Shown here: one piece after another, positions 27,802 through 36,101 of the stretch
Numbering within the stretch: position 1 is the first letter of the stretch
Layout: every line of letters starts with the position of its first letter
Origin: Rubrivivax sp.
GTDB lineage: Bacteria; Pseudomonadota; Gammaproteobacteria; Burkholderiales; Burkholderiaceae_C
DNA: 64,000 bases
Direction: 5' to 3'
Assembly: GCA_016719535.1 (NCBI GenBank)
Contig: JADJYX010000040.1
Span: 62,001-126,000 of the forward strand
Translations under genes and position numbers: made by a program
Notes under the pieces: model-generated
The model's database searches: none
What the model was told of the DNA's origin: nothing
The model's input: the letters and a program-made list of their open reading frames with translations, nothing else

Positions 27802-28197
27802 CTAGAGCTGGGGCGTCTTGAACCTGTACAAGTCCATCCACAGCAGGTTGGCCTGGCAGCCCACGCGCAGGGCCTTCGGTGATGGCAGGGCCTGCACGTC
27901 GAATTCATCTGCGGCATACGCGGGGTTCGGGCGTTGCGCCTCGCCCCTGAGGCCGAAGCCCGGACAGCCGTCGCCGATCGCCCGCCGCAGGCCCGACTGA
28001 AAGCCGGCCCTGGCAAGGCGGCACTGGCGCAGGAATCGGTCTGCAGCCCGTGCTCGACACCGAGCTGCGCGACGGCGGCGTCGGTGCCACGGCTCGACAA
28101 ACGCCTCACGACCGGGCGCTTTCCACGCGCGCGGCTTCGCTCGGCGGCGTCGCGCCGGATTGTCCCAGCGCAATGCCGGCCCGGGCGGCGGGCGCAT
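27802..28197 (-). pseudogene. Possible degraded open reading frame, unknown
   Basis: The interval 27576-28240 has no convincing intact gene. On the minus strand the last 60 codons of this frame (ending in ALRVGCQANLLWMDLYRFKT) have ordinary coding-like composition. The upstream part is an Arg/Ala-rich shadow, and a neighbouring frame holds a plausible stretch (DAAVAQLGVEHGLQTD). This looks like the remnant of a small gene broken by a frameshift, but no family is recognised. Confidence 0.2.
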
Positions 28198-28240
28198 GGT
28201 TGCGCTGTCGAGATGGTCGGCCCGCAGTGAGGAGCGCGAG

Positions 28241-29056
28241 ATGGTGACTCGGACATTGAACCTGGTGGAATTCAGGCAAGTGCCTTTCCGGGAGTTCGTC
28301 GGGCCGCGGTTGGAAGCGGCCTTCTCGACCTTGATCGCCGAGGGCGCGCTGCGTCTCGACTTCAGCGGCGCGTCGACCGACAGCCTCTACCAGTTGACGT
28401 TCGTCGTGACCCACAACTGGACCCCGATCGACCGTGACCGCCATTGGTACCGCCCGCTGACCGCGGGCGTCACCGGCAGGGTCGACGTCGAGAAGATGCG
28501 GCGTCGAAACTTCTGCACCGATGTCGCCGACGCCGCGAGTTGCGAGGCGGTGGCGCGCGAGCTGCCGCGCGAGCTTGGCCAGTCGATCGTCTACACCGCG
28601 GCCCATGAGGCAGGCCACATCCTCGGGCTCGAGAGTGGCGGCGTCGACGGGTCGGCCCACGTCGGCGACGCCGGGAACTTCATGTTCATCAACTCGTTGC
28701 ACGCCGACTTCGTGCCCTTGATGGACGACTTCCGCCGTACGCGGCGCTACCGCATCCGGCCCGGCGACTCGCTGTCCCGGATCGCCGACCACATCGGATT
28801 CCGGCCCCCGCTCGCAAACTGGACCGCGCTGTACAACTTCCGCGGCCAGGACGGCCGGCGCAACCGCGATCTGCTGCGCAGCGGCAACCCGAACCTGATC
28901 TTCCCGAACGAGGAGATCTGGGTGCCCGACTATGTCGCCAGGCGCGCGTATTTCCGCGAGGTCGAGATCTGCGACAAGCGCTTCACCCCCGAGCAGGTCG
29001 CGACGATGCGGCGTTTCCTCGCGATCGGCCTGCCGATCGACGGCATCCCGATCTGA
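28241..29056 (+). CDS. Putative zinc metalloprotease with C-terminal LysM-like domain
   Basis: A 271-residue protein. The middle (about residues 118-130) holds TAAHEAGHILGLESGG, an HExxHxxG zincin motif, followed by DAGNFMFINSLHADF, in which FMF could be the Met-turn. The expected third histidine of metzincins (HExxHxxGxxH) is replaced by Ser. The C-terminal third begins YRIRPGDSLSRIADHIG and ends NLIFPNEEIWVPDY, the start and end of a LysM peptidoglycan-binding repeat with an insertion between. There is no clear signal peptide. GAGGAG seven bases before ATG 28241 decides the start; the frame is open from 28160. The flanking DNA is gene-poor and decayed, which suggests acquired material. Confidence 0.6.
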   Translation: MVTRTLNLVEFRQVPFREFVGPRLEAAFSTLIAEGALRLDFSGASTDSLYQLTFVVTHNWTPIDRDRHWYRPLTAGVTGRVDVEKMRRRNFCTDVADAASCEAVARELPRELGQSIVYTAAHEAGHILGLESGGVDGSAHVGDAGNFMFINSLHADFVPLMDDFRRTRRYRIRPGDSLSRIADHIGFRPPLANWTALYNFRGQDGRRNRDLLRSGNPNLIFPNEEIWVPDYVARRAYFREVEICDKRFTPEQVATMRRFLAIGLPIDGIPI

Positions 29057-29068
29057 CACGGGTACCGA

Positions 29069-29512
29069 TCACGCGCAAGCAGTCGCAGTGGGCAGGTTGC
29101 CGCCATGCTGGCGCACTGCGGCCGTTGACGCCGCGGCAGGCGGTCCGCCTGCGCGAACCAGCCGGCACGCGCCGCATGCGCGCCGGTGAAGGCGACGCGC
29201 TCGTGGCCGAAGCGTTCGCGCTCGAACAGGCTCTCGGGAATGGCGGCGCAGTTGACCTTGACGAAGGGCATCGTCGCACCGGCGCCTCGCGGGCATCGGT
29301 TCGGTCTGGTCGAGGCCGTCGACGGGCACGATGCGGCTGCGGTTCAGGCCCAGCAGCTCCGACATCAGTTGCAGCCTCTCGCGCAGCACGACCCCGGGCG
29401 CCAGGGTCTTGCCGATCGCATGCACCACCTGCGACAGCAGCAGCTCCTGCGTGCGCCATCGCGGGTCGGCGGCTTCCTGGGTGGCCGAGGGTGCGGTCGG
29501 ATGCGTCGTCAT
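29069..29512 (-). pseudogene. Remnant of a sigma-54-dependent (NifA-like) activator
   Basis: Two reading frames together spell pieces of a bacterial enhancer-binding protein. From ATG 29512 the first frame gives a GAF-domain start (ELLLSQVVHAIGKTLAPGVV, then ERLQLMSELLGLNRSRIV). From 29271 a second frame gives MPFVKVNCAAIPESLFERE then FGHERVAFTGAHAARAGWFA, the AAA+ segment around the GAFTGA loop (here AFTGA). The end of the GAF domain, Walker A, Walker B and the whole DNA-binding end are missing. The start overlaps the truC stop (ATGA). It cannot make a functional activator. Confidence 0.8.
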
Positions 29513-30240
29513 CGGGCGGGGTCATGCAAGATGCCGGCCAGCAGCGGCGCCCAGGCGGCGTCCGGCGGGGCCGTGACCACCACGGCGCGGCCGTCGTCCG
29601 GGTGCGGCAGCGTGACCGACTCGGCGTGCAGCCACAGGCGCGCCAGGCCCAGCCAGGCGGCCACCGCGCGGTTGTGCGCGCCCTTGCCATGCGTGCTGTC
29701 GCCCAGCAGCGGGTGGCCGATGTGCTTGCAGTGGCGGCGGATCTGGTGCCGGCGGCCGGTCTCGGGCCAGGCTTCGACGAGCGCATAGCGCGACGTCGGG
29801 TGGCGGCCGTCGACGCTGAACGGCCACTCGAAGGTGGCCAGCCGGCGCCAGTGCGTGCGCGCCGCGCGCGTCTCCTGGCCGGCCGACGGCCGCTCGGGGT
29901 CGCGCGCCAGCGGGTGGTCGATGCAGCCGTCGGTGTCGGGCCAGCCGCGCACCAGCGCGAGGTAGCGCTTGGCCACGGCGCCTGCCTCGAAGGCGGTGCC
30001 CAGCGCCCGCGCGGCCTCGGCATCGCGCGCCAGCACCAGCGCGCCCGAGGTGCCCTTGTCGAGCCGGTGCACCGGCCACAGCCAGGGCTCGCCTTCGTCG
30101 CGCAGGCGCTGCAGCACGTTGTCGTGCGCATGCGCATCCAGCGCCGTGCGGTGCACCAGCAGCCCGGGCGGCTTGTCGATGACGAGCAGCCGGCCGTCGT
30201 CGTGCAGACGCCGCAACGGCGGTGGGTGGGGCTGTGTCAT
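29509..30240 (-). CDS. truC: tRNA pseudouridine synthase, TruC/RluA family
   Basis: Isomerises uridine to pseudouridine, probably U65 of tRNA. The 243-residue protein has the RluA-family catalytic aspartate in WPVHRLDKGTSGALVLA, preceded by LLVIDKPPGLLVH. TGRRHQIRRHCKHIGHPLLGD is the conserved C-terminal RNA-binding block. It lacks an S4 domain and has the short length typical of TruC. ATG 30240 aligns with family starts; the frame is open far upstream only as a shadow of the divergent gene. A sigma-54 activator remnant is translationally coupled behind it. Confidence 0.88.
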   Translation of the reverse strand: MTQPHPPPLRRLHDDGRLLVIDKPPGLLVHRTALDAHAHDNVLQRLRDEGEPWLWPVHRLDKGTSGALVLARDAEAARALGTAFEAGAVAKRYLALVRGWPDTDGCIDHPLARDPERPSAGQETRAARTHWRRLATFEWPFSVDGRHPTSRYALVEAWPETGRRHQIRRHCKHIGHPLLGDSTHGKGAHNRAVAAWLGLARLWLHAESVTLPHPDDGRAVVVTAPPDAAWAPLLAGILHDPAR

Positions 30241-30324
30241 GACCGGGCAGGGTGCGGGTGGATGGGCCTCAGGTCGAGGCTCGTCGGTGCGATCATCGCC
30301 GCCATTCGATGGAAGGCGCCCGCG

Positions 30325-31056
30325 ATGCCGATCACCGCCACCGACAGCAGCCGCGAACAGATCACCCTGCCCCTCTTCAACCTCGTCGTCGTGCTGGTGG
30401 CCGTCGCCGGGCTGATGCTGTTCGGCCAGGCGCGCTGGCAGTTCGACATCCACGATCCCGATTTCTTCCCGCTCAACCTGCTGCTGCCGCTGCTGGCGGC
30501 GTTCGGCCTGTACCAGGCGGTGAAGGCGGGCCTGGCCTGGCGCCGCCACGCACGCCAGGGCAGCACCCAGGTGCAGATCGATGGCCCGGGCCGGCTGCGC
30601 CCGGGCGACACCCTGCGCGGGCGCTGGCTGCCCGGGCGGCCGCTGCCGGCCGGCAGCCCGCTGCGGCTGCAACTGCAGTGCATCGACATCTACGAGGAGG
30701 AGAACGCCTCTGCCTCGCAGCGCCGGCGCCGCCATCCCCAGGTGGCCTGGGAAGGGCAGGCCGAGGCCGCGGTGCCGGCCTCCGGCGCTGCGGTGCCCTT
30801 CCAGTTCCGTCTGCCTACCGAGCTCAAGCGCATCCGCGCCTTCATCGAGCGCGCACCGCAAGACCGCGTGCAGGTGAAGTCGCTGCTGGTGGTCAACGTG
30901 CCCTTCGGGCGACGGATCGTCAAGGCCAGCGCCGACATGCTGCCGGTGGACCGTGGCTGGCGGCTGGTGGTGGAGGCCACGCCATCGGGCAAGACGGTCC
31001 GCGCCGAGATCGACCTGCCGATCGAGGTGACGATTGCCGAGCGCGGAGGGCGCTGA
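30325..31056 (+). CDS. Membrane protein of unknown function with a beta-rich domain
   Basis: A 243-residue protein. Two membrane helices come first (LPLFNLVVVLVAVAGLMLFG and FFPLNLLLPLLAAFGLYQAV). A beta-strand-rich soluble domain follows (DGPGRLRPGDTLRGRWLPG, PLRLQLQCIDIYEEENA, VPFQFRLPTELKRI and RGWRLVVEATPSGKTVRAEIDL). The strand pattern recalls an arrestin- or immunoglobulin-like sandwich, which I offer only as a resemblance. GGAAGG eight bases before ATG 30325 supports this start; ATG 30262 would add 21 residues. It is divergent from truC. Confidence 0.65.
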   Translation: MPITATDSSREQITLPLFNLVVVLVAVAGLMLFGQARWQFDIHDPDFFPLNLLLPLLAAFGLYQAVKAGLAWRRHARQGSTQVQIDGPGRLRPGDTLRGRWLPGRPLPAGSPLRLQLQCIDIYEEENASASQRRRRHPQVAWEGQAEAAVPASGAAVPFQFRLPTELKRIRAFIERAPQDRVQVKSLLVVNVPFGRRIVKASADMLPVDRGWRLVVEATPSGKTVRAEIDLPIEVTIAERGGR

Positions 31057-31078
31057 GCCTGCGCGGCCTCACGCCAGG

Positions 31079-31867
31079 TCACACCACCATCGGCGTCAGC
31101 GCTCCGTCCACCGACAGCACCGCGCCGCTGACATAGCTGGCCGCCGGCGAGGCCAGGAACAGCACCACGCGCGCCACCTCCTCGGGCTCGCAGATGCGGC
31201 CCTGCGGCAGCGTCTGGCGGTGGCGCTGCAGCACGGCCTGCACGTCCACGCCCTCGGCACGCGCCTGCGCCGCCAGCCCTTCGTGCAGCCGGCCGGTGCT
31301 CACCAGCCCGGGGTTGACGGCGTTCACGCGCACGCCCTGGCGGCCATAGGCATGGGCCAGGCCGGCGCTGGCCAGCATCAGGGCCGCATTGGCCGAGCCA
31401 CCCGGCAGGTGGTGCGGCGACGCCAGCTTGCCGCCCATGCCGACGATATTGACGACGCTGCCGCCACCGCGCGCCGCCATGCGCGGCAGCACCGCCTGCA
31501 GGGCGTGGATGCAGGTGAAGAATTTGGCCTGCATCGCCGCCGCCCAGTGCGCGGCCGTCAGCTCGGGCGCCGGGGTGCGCTGGGCGGCGCCGGCGCTCGT
31601 CACCAGCACGTCGATGGGGCCGAGCGCGGCTTCCACCGCGTCGACCATGGCCGCGGCCGCAGCGGCGTCGCGCAGGTCGGCCGCGTGCGTGAAGACGCCA
31701 TGGCCGGCGGCATGCAGCTTCGCGGCCGCCGCCGCCAGGTGGGCGGCGTCGCGCGCGGCGATCGCCACCCGCGCGCCCTCGGCCGCGAAGGCCGTGGCGC
31801 AGGCCAGGCCGATGCCTTTGCTGCCACCGGTCACCAGCACCACCTTGCCTTGCAGTCCGAGGTCCAT
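31079..31867 (-). CDS. SDR family oxidoreductase
   Basis: A 262-residue classical short-chain dehydrogenase. The NAD(P) loop is VLVTGGSKGIGLACATAFA, NAG is changed to SAGAAQRT, and the GMGGKLASPHHLPGGSANAA region replaces the usual YxxxK. The active-site tyrosine is absent at the expected place (the segment reads HLPGGSANAALM), so catalysis may be altered or lost. The end VSGAVLSVDGALTPMVV is the normal SDR C-terminus. AAGGA six bases upstream supports ATG 31867. It converges on the unknown membrane protein; its substrate is unknown. Confidence 0.82.
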   Translation of the reverse strand: MDLGLQGKVVLVTGGSKGIGLACATAFAAEGARVAIAARDAAHLAAAAAKLHAAGHGVFTHAADLRDAAAAAAMVDAVEAALGPIDVLVTSAGAAQRTPAPELTAAHWAAAMQAKFFTCIHALQAVLPRMAARGGGSVVNIVGMGGKLASPHHLPGGSANAALMLASAGLAHAYGRQGVRVNAVNPGLVSTGRLHEGLAAQARAEGVDVQAVLQRHRQTLPQGRICEPEEVARVVLFLASPAASYVSGAVLSVDGALTPMVV

Positions 31868-31955
31868 CGTGCGTCCTTGTGTCGTCGTGGGAGAGGCCGG
31901 CAAGCCTAGCGTTGTTCGTGCGTGGGCGCTGCCCGGGTTCCTGCGAGCCTGCGGC

Positions 31956-31961
31956 TAGACT
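31956..31961 (+). promoter_or_regulatory. Possible -10 element (TAGACT) of the 32002-34319 operon
   Basis: TAGACT lies 40 bp before the ATG at 32002 in the 134-bp divergent gap with the SDR gene. It is supported by spacing and by recurrence of the hexamer in this window. Confidence 0.3.
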
Positions 31962-32001
31962 CGTTCGCCAACGCCACGCCGCCGCGCACCCGACCGCTGC
32001 C

Positions 32002-32394
32002 ATGATCGTGCGAAGCCTGAGCTGGATCCTGCTGCTTGCCGCCCTCGGCCTGGGTGCGTGGTGGGCGCTCGACCAGCCGGCCGTGCAGCGCTGGCTGCCC
32101 GAAGCGCTGCGCGAGCGGCCCGCCCGCGTGCAGGCCGCAGGCCAGTCGGGTGCCGCCGCGCGCAAATGCCAGGGCGCTGCGCGGGTGGTCTATACCGACG
32201 GCCCCTGCCCGGCGGGGACGCGCGAAGCGGCGATGGACGGCGGCAGCGTCACCGTGCTGCCCGCGGTGCGGCCACCCGCGGCAGCCGCCGCCGCGTCCGC
32301 CGGCAGCGCGCAGGCACCGCTGCGCCGCCTGGCCGGCCCCGACGACAGCGCCGCGCAGCGCGAACGCGTGCTCGAGCAGGCCTTGCACCGCTGA
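32002..32394 (+). CDS. Membrane-anchored DUF4124-like protein
   Basis: A 130-residue protein with one N-terminal membrane anchor or signal (RSLSWILLLAALGLGAWWAL). A short conserved unit KCQGAARVVYTDGPCPAGT follows, resembling the Cys-flanked Y-T/S-D-x-P-C motif of DUF4124. The remainder is low-complexity Ala/Pro. It is probably periplasmic. Its stop codon overlaps the start of the next gene (TGATG), which implies coupled translation and a shared role with that large membrane protein. Confidence 0.6.
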   Translation: MIVRSLSWILLLAALGLGAWWALDQPAVQRWLPEALRERPARVQAAGQSGAAARKCQGAARVVYTDGPCPAGTREAAMDGGSVTVLPAVRPPAAAAAASAGSAQAPLRRLAGPDDSAAQRERVLEQALHR

Positions 32395-34319
32395 TGGCAC
32401 CGCGTGACGCGATCGGGCCGCTGCCGCGCCTGCTGGCGCTGGTCATCGACGCCACCTGGGTGCTGGGCACCTCGCTGCCGTGGATGTGGTGGGCCAGCCC
32501 GCCCGGCGATTTCGGGCTCACCTGGGCCTGGTTCGGCGGCATGCTGCTGCTCAGCCTGGGCGCCGTGCCCTGCTGGCTGGGTCTGGGCGGCACGCCGGGG
32601 CAGCTGCTGCTGGGCCAGCAGGTGGTGGACGACCGCGGCGAGCCGCGGCTGCAGGGCCGGCAGGCGCTGCTGCGCTGGGTCGGCGCCTGGGCCACGGCGG
32701 CCAGCCTGCTGTATGCGCCGCTGTGGCGCCACGGCGGGCGCGCACCCAGGGCCTGGCACGACCGCCTGTCGGGTACGGCGGTGGTCGAGCGCGACCCCGA
32801 CATCCCCGACAGCGTGCCGGCCCGCCACTGGGCGGGTGATCTGCCGCTGGCCGAAAGCCTGTGCATCCACGGCCTGCTGCTGCCGCTGCCGCTGCTGCTG
32901 GGGCTGGGCGCGGTGGAGGCGGCGTCGCGGCTGGACGGCGTGGTGCTGCGCGCGGGGGGGCTGCTGCTGCTGCTGGGCTGGCCGCTGCTGCTGCTGATGG
33001 TGGCCTGGGGTGCCGTGGGCGTGTGGCGCGCCGCGGGCCGCACGCTGCGCACGCGCCGCGGCGGGCCGCCGCCGGCCTGGCGCAAGCTCGGTGCCCGGGG
33101 CTTGATGGGCGTGGCCGCTGCGGGCGTGCTGCTGCTGGCCGGCGTCAACCTGGCACCGCGGCTGTTCGAGATCGGCGCGCTGCTGGTCGGCCACGACCCG
33201 CAGGGCATGGCCAGCGCCAGCGTCTCGGCCGATGGCCGCCGGCTGCACATCAAGGGGCCGCTGGGGCTGGGCAGCGCGGCCCGTGTGCGCACGCTGCTGG
33301 AGGCCTCGCCGCAGCTGCGCTGGGTGGTGCTGGAATCGAGCGCCGGGCGCCTGCCCGAAGCGCTGCAGATCGCCGCCGCCGTGCGCGCGCGCGGCCTGCC
33401 CACCCGCGCCACCGGCGAGTGCAGCGGCGTCTGCCCCTTCGTCTTTCTGGCCGGGTCGCGGCGCCAGTTGCTGCCGGGCGCCAGGCTGGGGCTGCAGCGG
33501 CTGTCGGCGGGTGGCTTCAACCCGCCCTACCAGCGCCTGCTCAACCGCGAACTGCGCCATCGGCTGGCCGCCGCCGGGCTGACGCCGCACCTGGTGACGA
33601 AGACGCTGGCCACGCCGCCCACGCGATCGTGGTACCCGGAAAGCGACGAACTGGCGGCGGCGGGCCTTGTCACCGTGCCCGAGCGGCCGCTGGACGTCGA
33701 ACTGCCGGGCCCGCAGGGCGCGACCGTGGCCGACTATGCCGAGGCGCTGAGTGCCAGCCCGCTGTGGCAGGCCGTCGAACGGCGCTTTCCAGGCGTGCAG
33801 GCGCTGGCGGCCGAGCACATGGGTGCCGCCAGCCCGCAGGGCGCCGAGGCCGTGCAGACCGCCGGCCACGAGGTGGTCGCCGCGCTGCTGCCGCCGCTGC
33901 TGGTGCAGGCCAGCCCCGAGACACGCTGGCTGTTTACCGAGGTGCTGCTGGCGCAGATGAATGCGCTGGCGGCCATCGACGCCGAGCTCTGCCGCAACCT
34001 GCTGCTGGGCGACCCCGCCGCGCACCGCCGCCTGCCGCCCGAGCTGGCCTGGCGCGAGGCCCAATGGCTGCTGGGGGCCCTGGGCGAGGCGCCGCGCGGC
34101 ACGCCGGCGCGGCGGCCGAACCCGCTGGAGCTGGAGGTCATCCGCCGCACCCTGGGCCAGCGTGCACCCCAGCACCTGGCGATCTTGTGGCGGCCGACGG
34201 TGATGCCGCCCGCGAACGAGCCCGACTGCGACCGTGGCCGCGCGATGCTGACCGAACTGGCCACGCTGGCGGCTCCGCAGCGGCGCCTGGCCCTGCGCTT
34301 GATGTATGAGCGCGAATAG
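32394..34319 (+). CDS. RDD-family membrane protein with ClpP-like (COG3904-type) domain
   Basis: A 641-residue protein. Residues 1-165 are an RDD domain (PLPRLLALVIDATWVLG, GTPGQLLLGQQVVDDRGEPR and RAWHDRLSGTAVV). A second group of hydrophobic helices spans about 165-270. From about 285 on there is a ClpP/crotonase-fold-like domain: LHIKGPLGLGSAARVRTLLE, RWVVLESSAGRLPEALQIAA, RATGECSGVCPFVFLAGSRR and PGARLGLQRL. The CSGVC turn sits where such proteins carry their serine. The last 170 residues are helical and unassigned. Function is unknown; a membrane peptidase-like role is inference. Confidence 0.65.
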   Translation: MAPRDAIGPLPRLLALVIDATWVLGTSLPWMWWASPPGDFGLTWAWFGGMLLLSLGAVPCWLGLGGTPGQLLLGQQVVDDRGEPRLQGRQALLRWVGAWATAASLLYAPLWRHGGRAPRAWHDRLSGTAVVERDPDIPDSVPARHWAGDLPLAESLCIHGLLLPLPLLLGLGAVEAASRLDGVVLRAGGLLLLLGWPLLLLMVAWGAVGVWRAAGRTLRTRRGGPPPAWRKLGARGLMGVAAAGVLLLAGVNLAPRLFEIGALLVGHDPQGMASASVSADGRRLHIKGPLGLGSAARVRTLLEASPQLRWVVLESSAGRLPEALQIAAAVRARGLPTRATGECSGVCPFVFLAGSRRQLLPGARLGLQRLSAGGFNPPYQRLLNRELRHRLAAAGLTPHLVTKTLATPPTRSWYPESDELAAAGLVTVPERPLDVELPGPQGATVADYAEALSASPLWQAVERRFPGVQALAAEHMGAASPQGAEAVQTAGHEVVAALLPPLLVQASPETRWLFTEVLLAQMNALAAIDAELCRNLLLGDPAAHRRLPPELAWREAQWLLGALGEAPRGTPARRPNPLELEVIRRTLGQRAPQHLAILWRPTVMPPANEPDCDRGRAMLTELATLAAPQRRLALRLMYERE

Positions 34320-34389
34320 GCCATCCCCAGATGCCCGGTGGACAGCCCCTGCCGGCCGCGCTATGTTGCCGTCCCAGTGGAGGTGATCG

Positions 34390-34884
34390 ATGAGCGTGGC
34401 GCTGCAGGTGCTGCTGTTGGTGGTGGCCATCGTCGTGGCCGTGGCCGGTATCGGTGCGGCCCTGGCGCTGCGCATGTCGGCGCGGCAGCAGGGGTCGCGG
34501 GTGCGGCGGCGGCCGCCGGGTTCGGCCGCCGCCGTGGCACCCAGGGCCCGGTCCGGCGAGGGGGTCCCGCTGGCGCCGGCGCGCACGGCGGCCGTTCACC
34601 GTCACACCGCCACGGCTGCGCCGGGCAAGGCGCCGGCAGTGCCCAGTGCGCCCCTCACCCCCGAACAGGCGCACCAGGCCAAGCTGGTGGCGCTGAAGGC
34701 CCTGCTGGCGCTGGGCGACGCCCAGGCCGAGCGTGCCGCCAAGTCGGGCCATGGCCACTTTGCCGACACCCAGCCGGCAGAGGACTATCCCAGCACGCAG
34801 TTCGCCGACCGCAACGACCCCGCGCAGCCGGTGTCGCTGCTGAACCTGGACAAGCTGCCGCAGCGCCGCGGTCTCAAGACCTGA
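34390..34884 (+). CDS. Single-pass membrane protein, unknown
   Basis: A 164-residue protein with one N-terminal helix (ALQVLLLVVAIVVAVAGIGA), an Arg/Pro/Ala linker, and a helical C-terminal part (HQAKLVALKALLALGDAQAERAA) ending in a polar tail. It follows the RDD/ClpP-like gene by 70 bp on the same strand and may belong to that operon. No family is recognised. Confidence 0.55.
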   Translation: MSVALQVLLLVVAIVVAVAGIGAALALRMSARQQGSRVRRRPPGSAAAVAPRARSGEGVPLAPARTAAVHRHTATAAPGKAPAVPSAPLTPEQAHQAKLVALKALLALGDAQAERAAKSGHGHFADTQPAEDYPSTQFADRNDPAQPVSLLNLDKLPQRRGLKT

Positions 34885-34934
34885 TCCCCCCATCCGCCCG
34901 GCTGCCGGCCCGGCAGGGCCTACAGTCCGGGCGC

Positions 34935-36101
34935 ATGGACCCCGCTGCCTCAAACCCCGCGCTGCCGCTGGCCGGCGTTCGTGTCGTCGAGTGCTGCCAG
35001 ATCGCCTCGGGCCCCTTCTGCGGCATGCTGCTGGCCGACTTCGGCGCCGAGGTCATCAAGATCGAACCGCCCGAAGGCGACGCCATGCGGCAATGGCCGC
35101 CGATCAACGGCGGCTGCAGCGAAAATTTCGCCAGCCTCAACCGCGGCAAGCGCTCGCTGGCGCTGGACCTGAAGAATCCGCGGGACCTGGAGACGGCGCG
35201 GGCGCTGATCCTCGATGCCGACGTGCTGGTGGAGAACAGCCGCCCCGGCGCGATGCAGCGCCTGGGCCTGGGCTGGGACTGGTTCGGGCCGCGCAAGCCG
35301 CAACTCGTCTACTGCTCGATCTCGGCCTACGGGCAGGACGGCCCGCGCGGCAGCGAAGGCGGCTTCGACGTCACCATCCAGGCCGCCGCCGGCGTGATGA
35401 GCGTGACCGGCGAGCCCGATGGCGCGCCGGTGAAGGCCGGCGTGCCGCTGGCCGACTTCGCCTCGGGCCTGTATGCGGCCTACGGCATCGCGGCGCTGAT
35501 CGCGCGCGTGCGCGCCGGCGGGCCCGGCGGCCCGATCGACGTGCCGATGTTTGCCGCCACGCTGGCCATCAGTGCGCTGCAGACGAGCGAATATTTCGGC
35601 ACCGGTCGCAACCCGGTCAAGCTGGGCTCGGCGCACCCGCGCAATGCGCCCTACCAGGCCTATCCGGCGGCCGACGGGTTCTTCGTTATCGCCGCCGGCA
35701 ACAACCGGCTGTGGCAATCGGTGTGCGAGGTGGTGGGCACGCCGGAACTGCTGGCCGATCCACGCTACGCCACGCCGGCGCTGCGCGCGCAGCACCAGCG
35801 CGAACTGAAGGCGGCGCTCGACCCGCATTTCGCGCGCCGGGGCGTGCCGCACTGGCTGCAGGCCTTTGCGGCTGCCGGCGTGCCATGTGCACCGATCAAC
35901 GGTTATGCCGAGGCGCTGGCCGATCCGCAGGCCACGCACCTGCAACTGGTGCGCGATCAGCTGCTGCCCGGCGGCCACGCCACGCACACCGTCGGCTGCC
36001 CGCTGCGGCTGGACGGCCGGCCGATCGCCGTCGACACCACCGTGCCGGCGCTGGGCAGCGGCCCCGCGCAGTGGCGCCCGCGCGCCGGAGACCCTGCATG
36101 A
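34935..36101 (+). CDS. CaiB/BaiF (class III) CoA-transferase
   Basis: Moves CoA from an acyl-CoA donor to a carboxylic acid. The 388-residue protein starts PLAGVRVVECCQIASGPFCG and contains ADFGAEVIKIEPPEGDAMRQ, LNRGKRSLALDLK and ADVLVENSRPGAM, in which Asp of the ADVLVEN strand is the class III catalytic residue. The Bai/Cai signature HPRNAPYQAY and the C-terminal domain are complete. The stop overlaps the thiol dioxygenase start by four bases. Class III transferases of this type activate 3-sulfinopropionate in thiol-degrading Burkholderiales, which fits the neighbour; carnitine-, formyl- or succinyl-CoA chemistry is equally possible from sequence. Confidence 0.88.
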   Translation: MDPAASNPALPLAGVRVVECCQIASGPFCGMLLADFGAEVIKIEPPEGDAMRQWPPINGGCSENFASLNRGKRSLALDLKNPRDLETARALILDADVLVENSRPGAMQRLGLGWDWFGPRKPQLVYCSISAYGQDGPRGSEGGFDVTIQAAAGVMSVTGEPDGAPVKAGVPLADFASGLYAAYGIAALIARVRAGGPGGPIDVPMFAATLAISALQTSEYFGTGRNPVKLGSAHPRNAPYQAYPAADGFFVIAAGNNRLWQSVCEVVGTPELLADPRYATPALRAQHQRELKAALDPHFARRGVPHWLQAFAAAGVPCAPINGYAEALADPQATHLQLVRDQLLPGGHATHTVGCPLRLDGRPIAVDTTVPALGSGPAQWRPRAGDPA

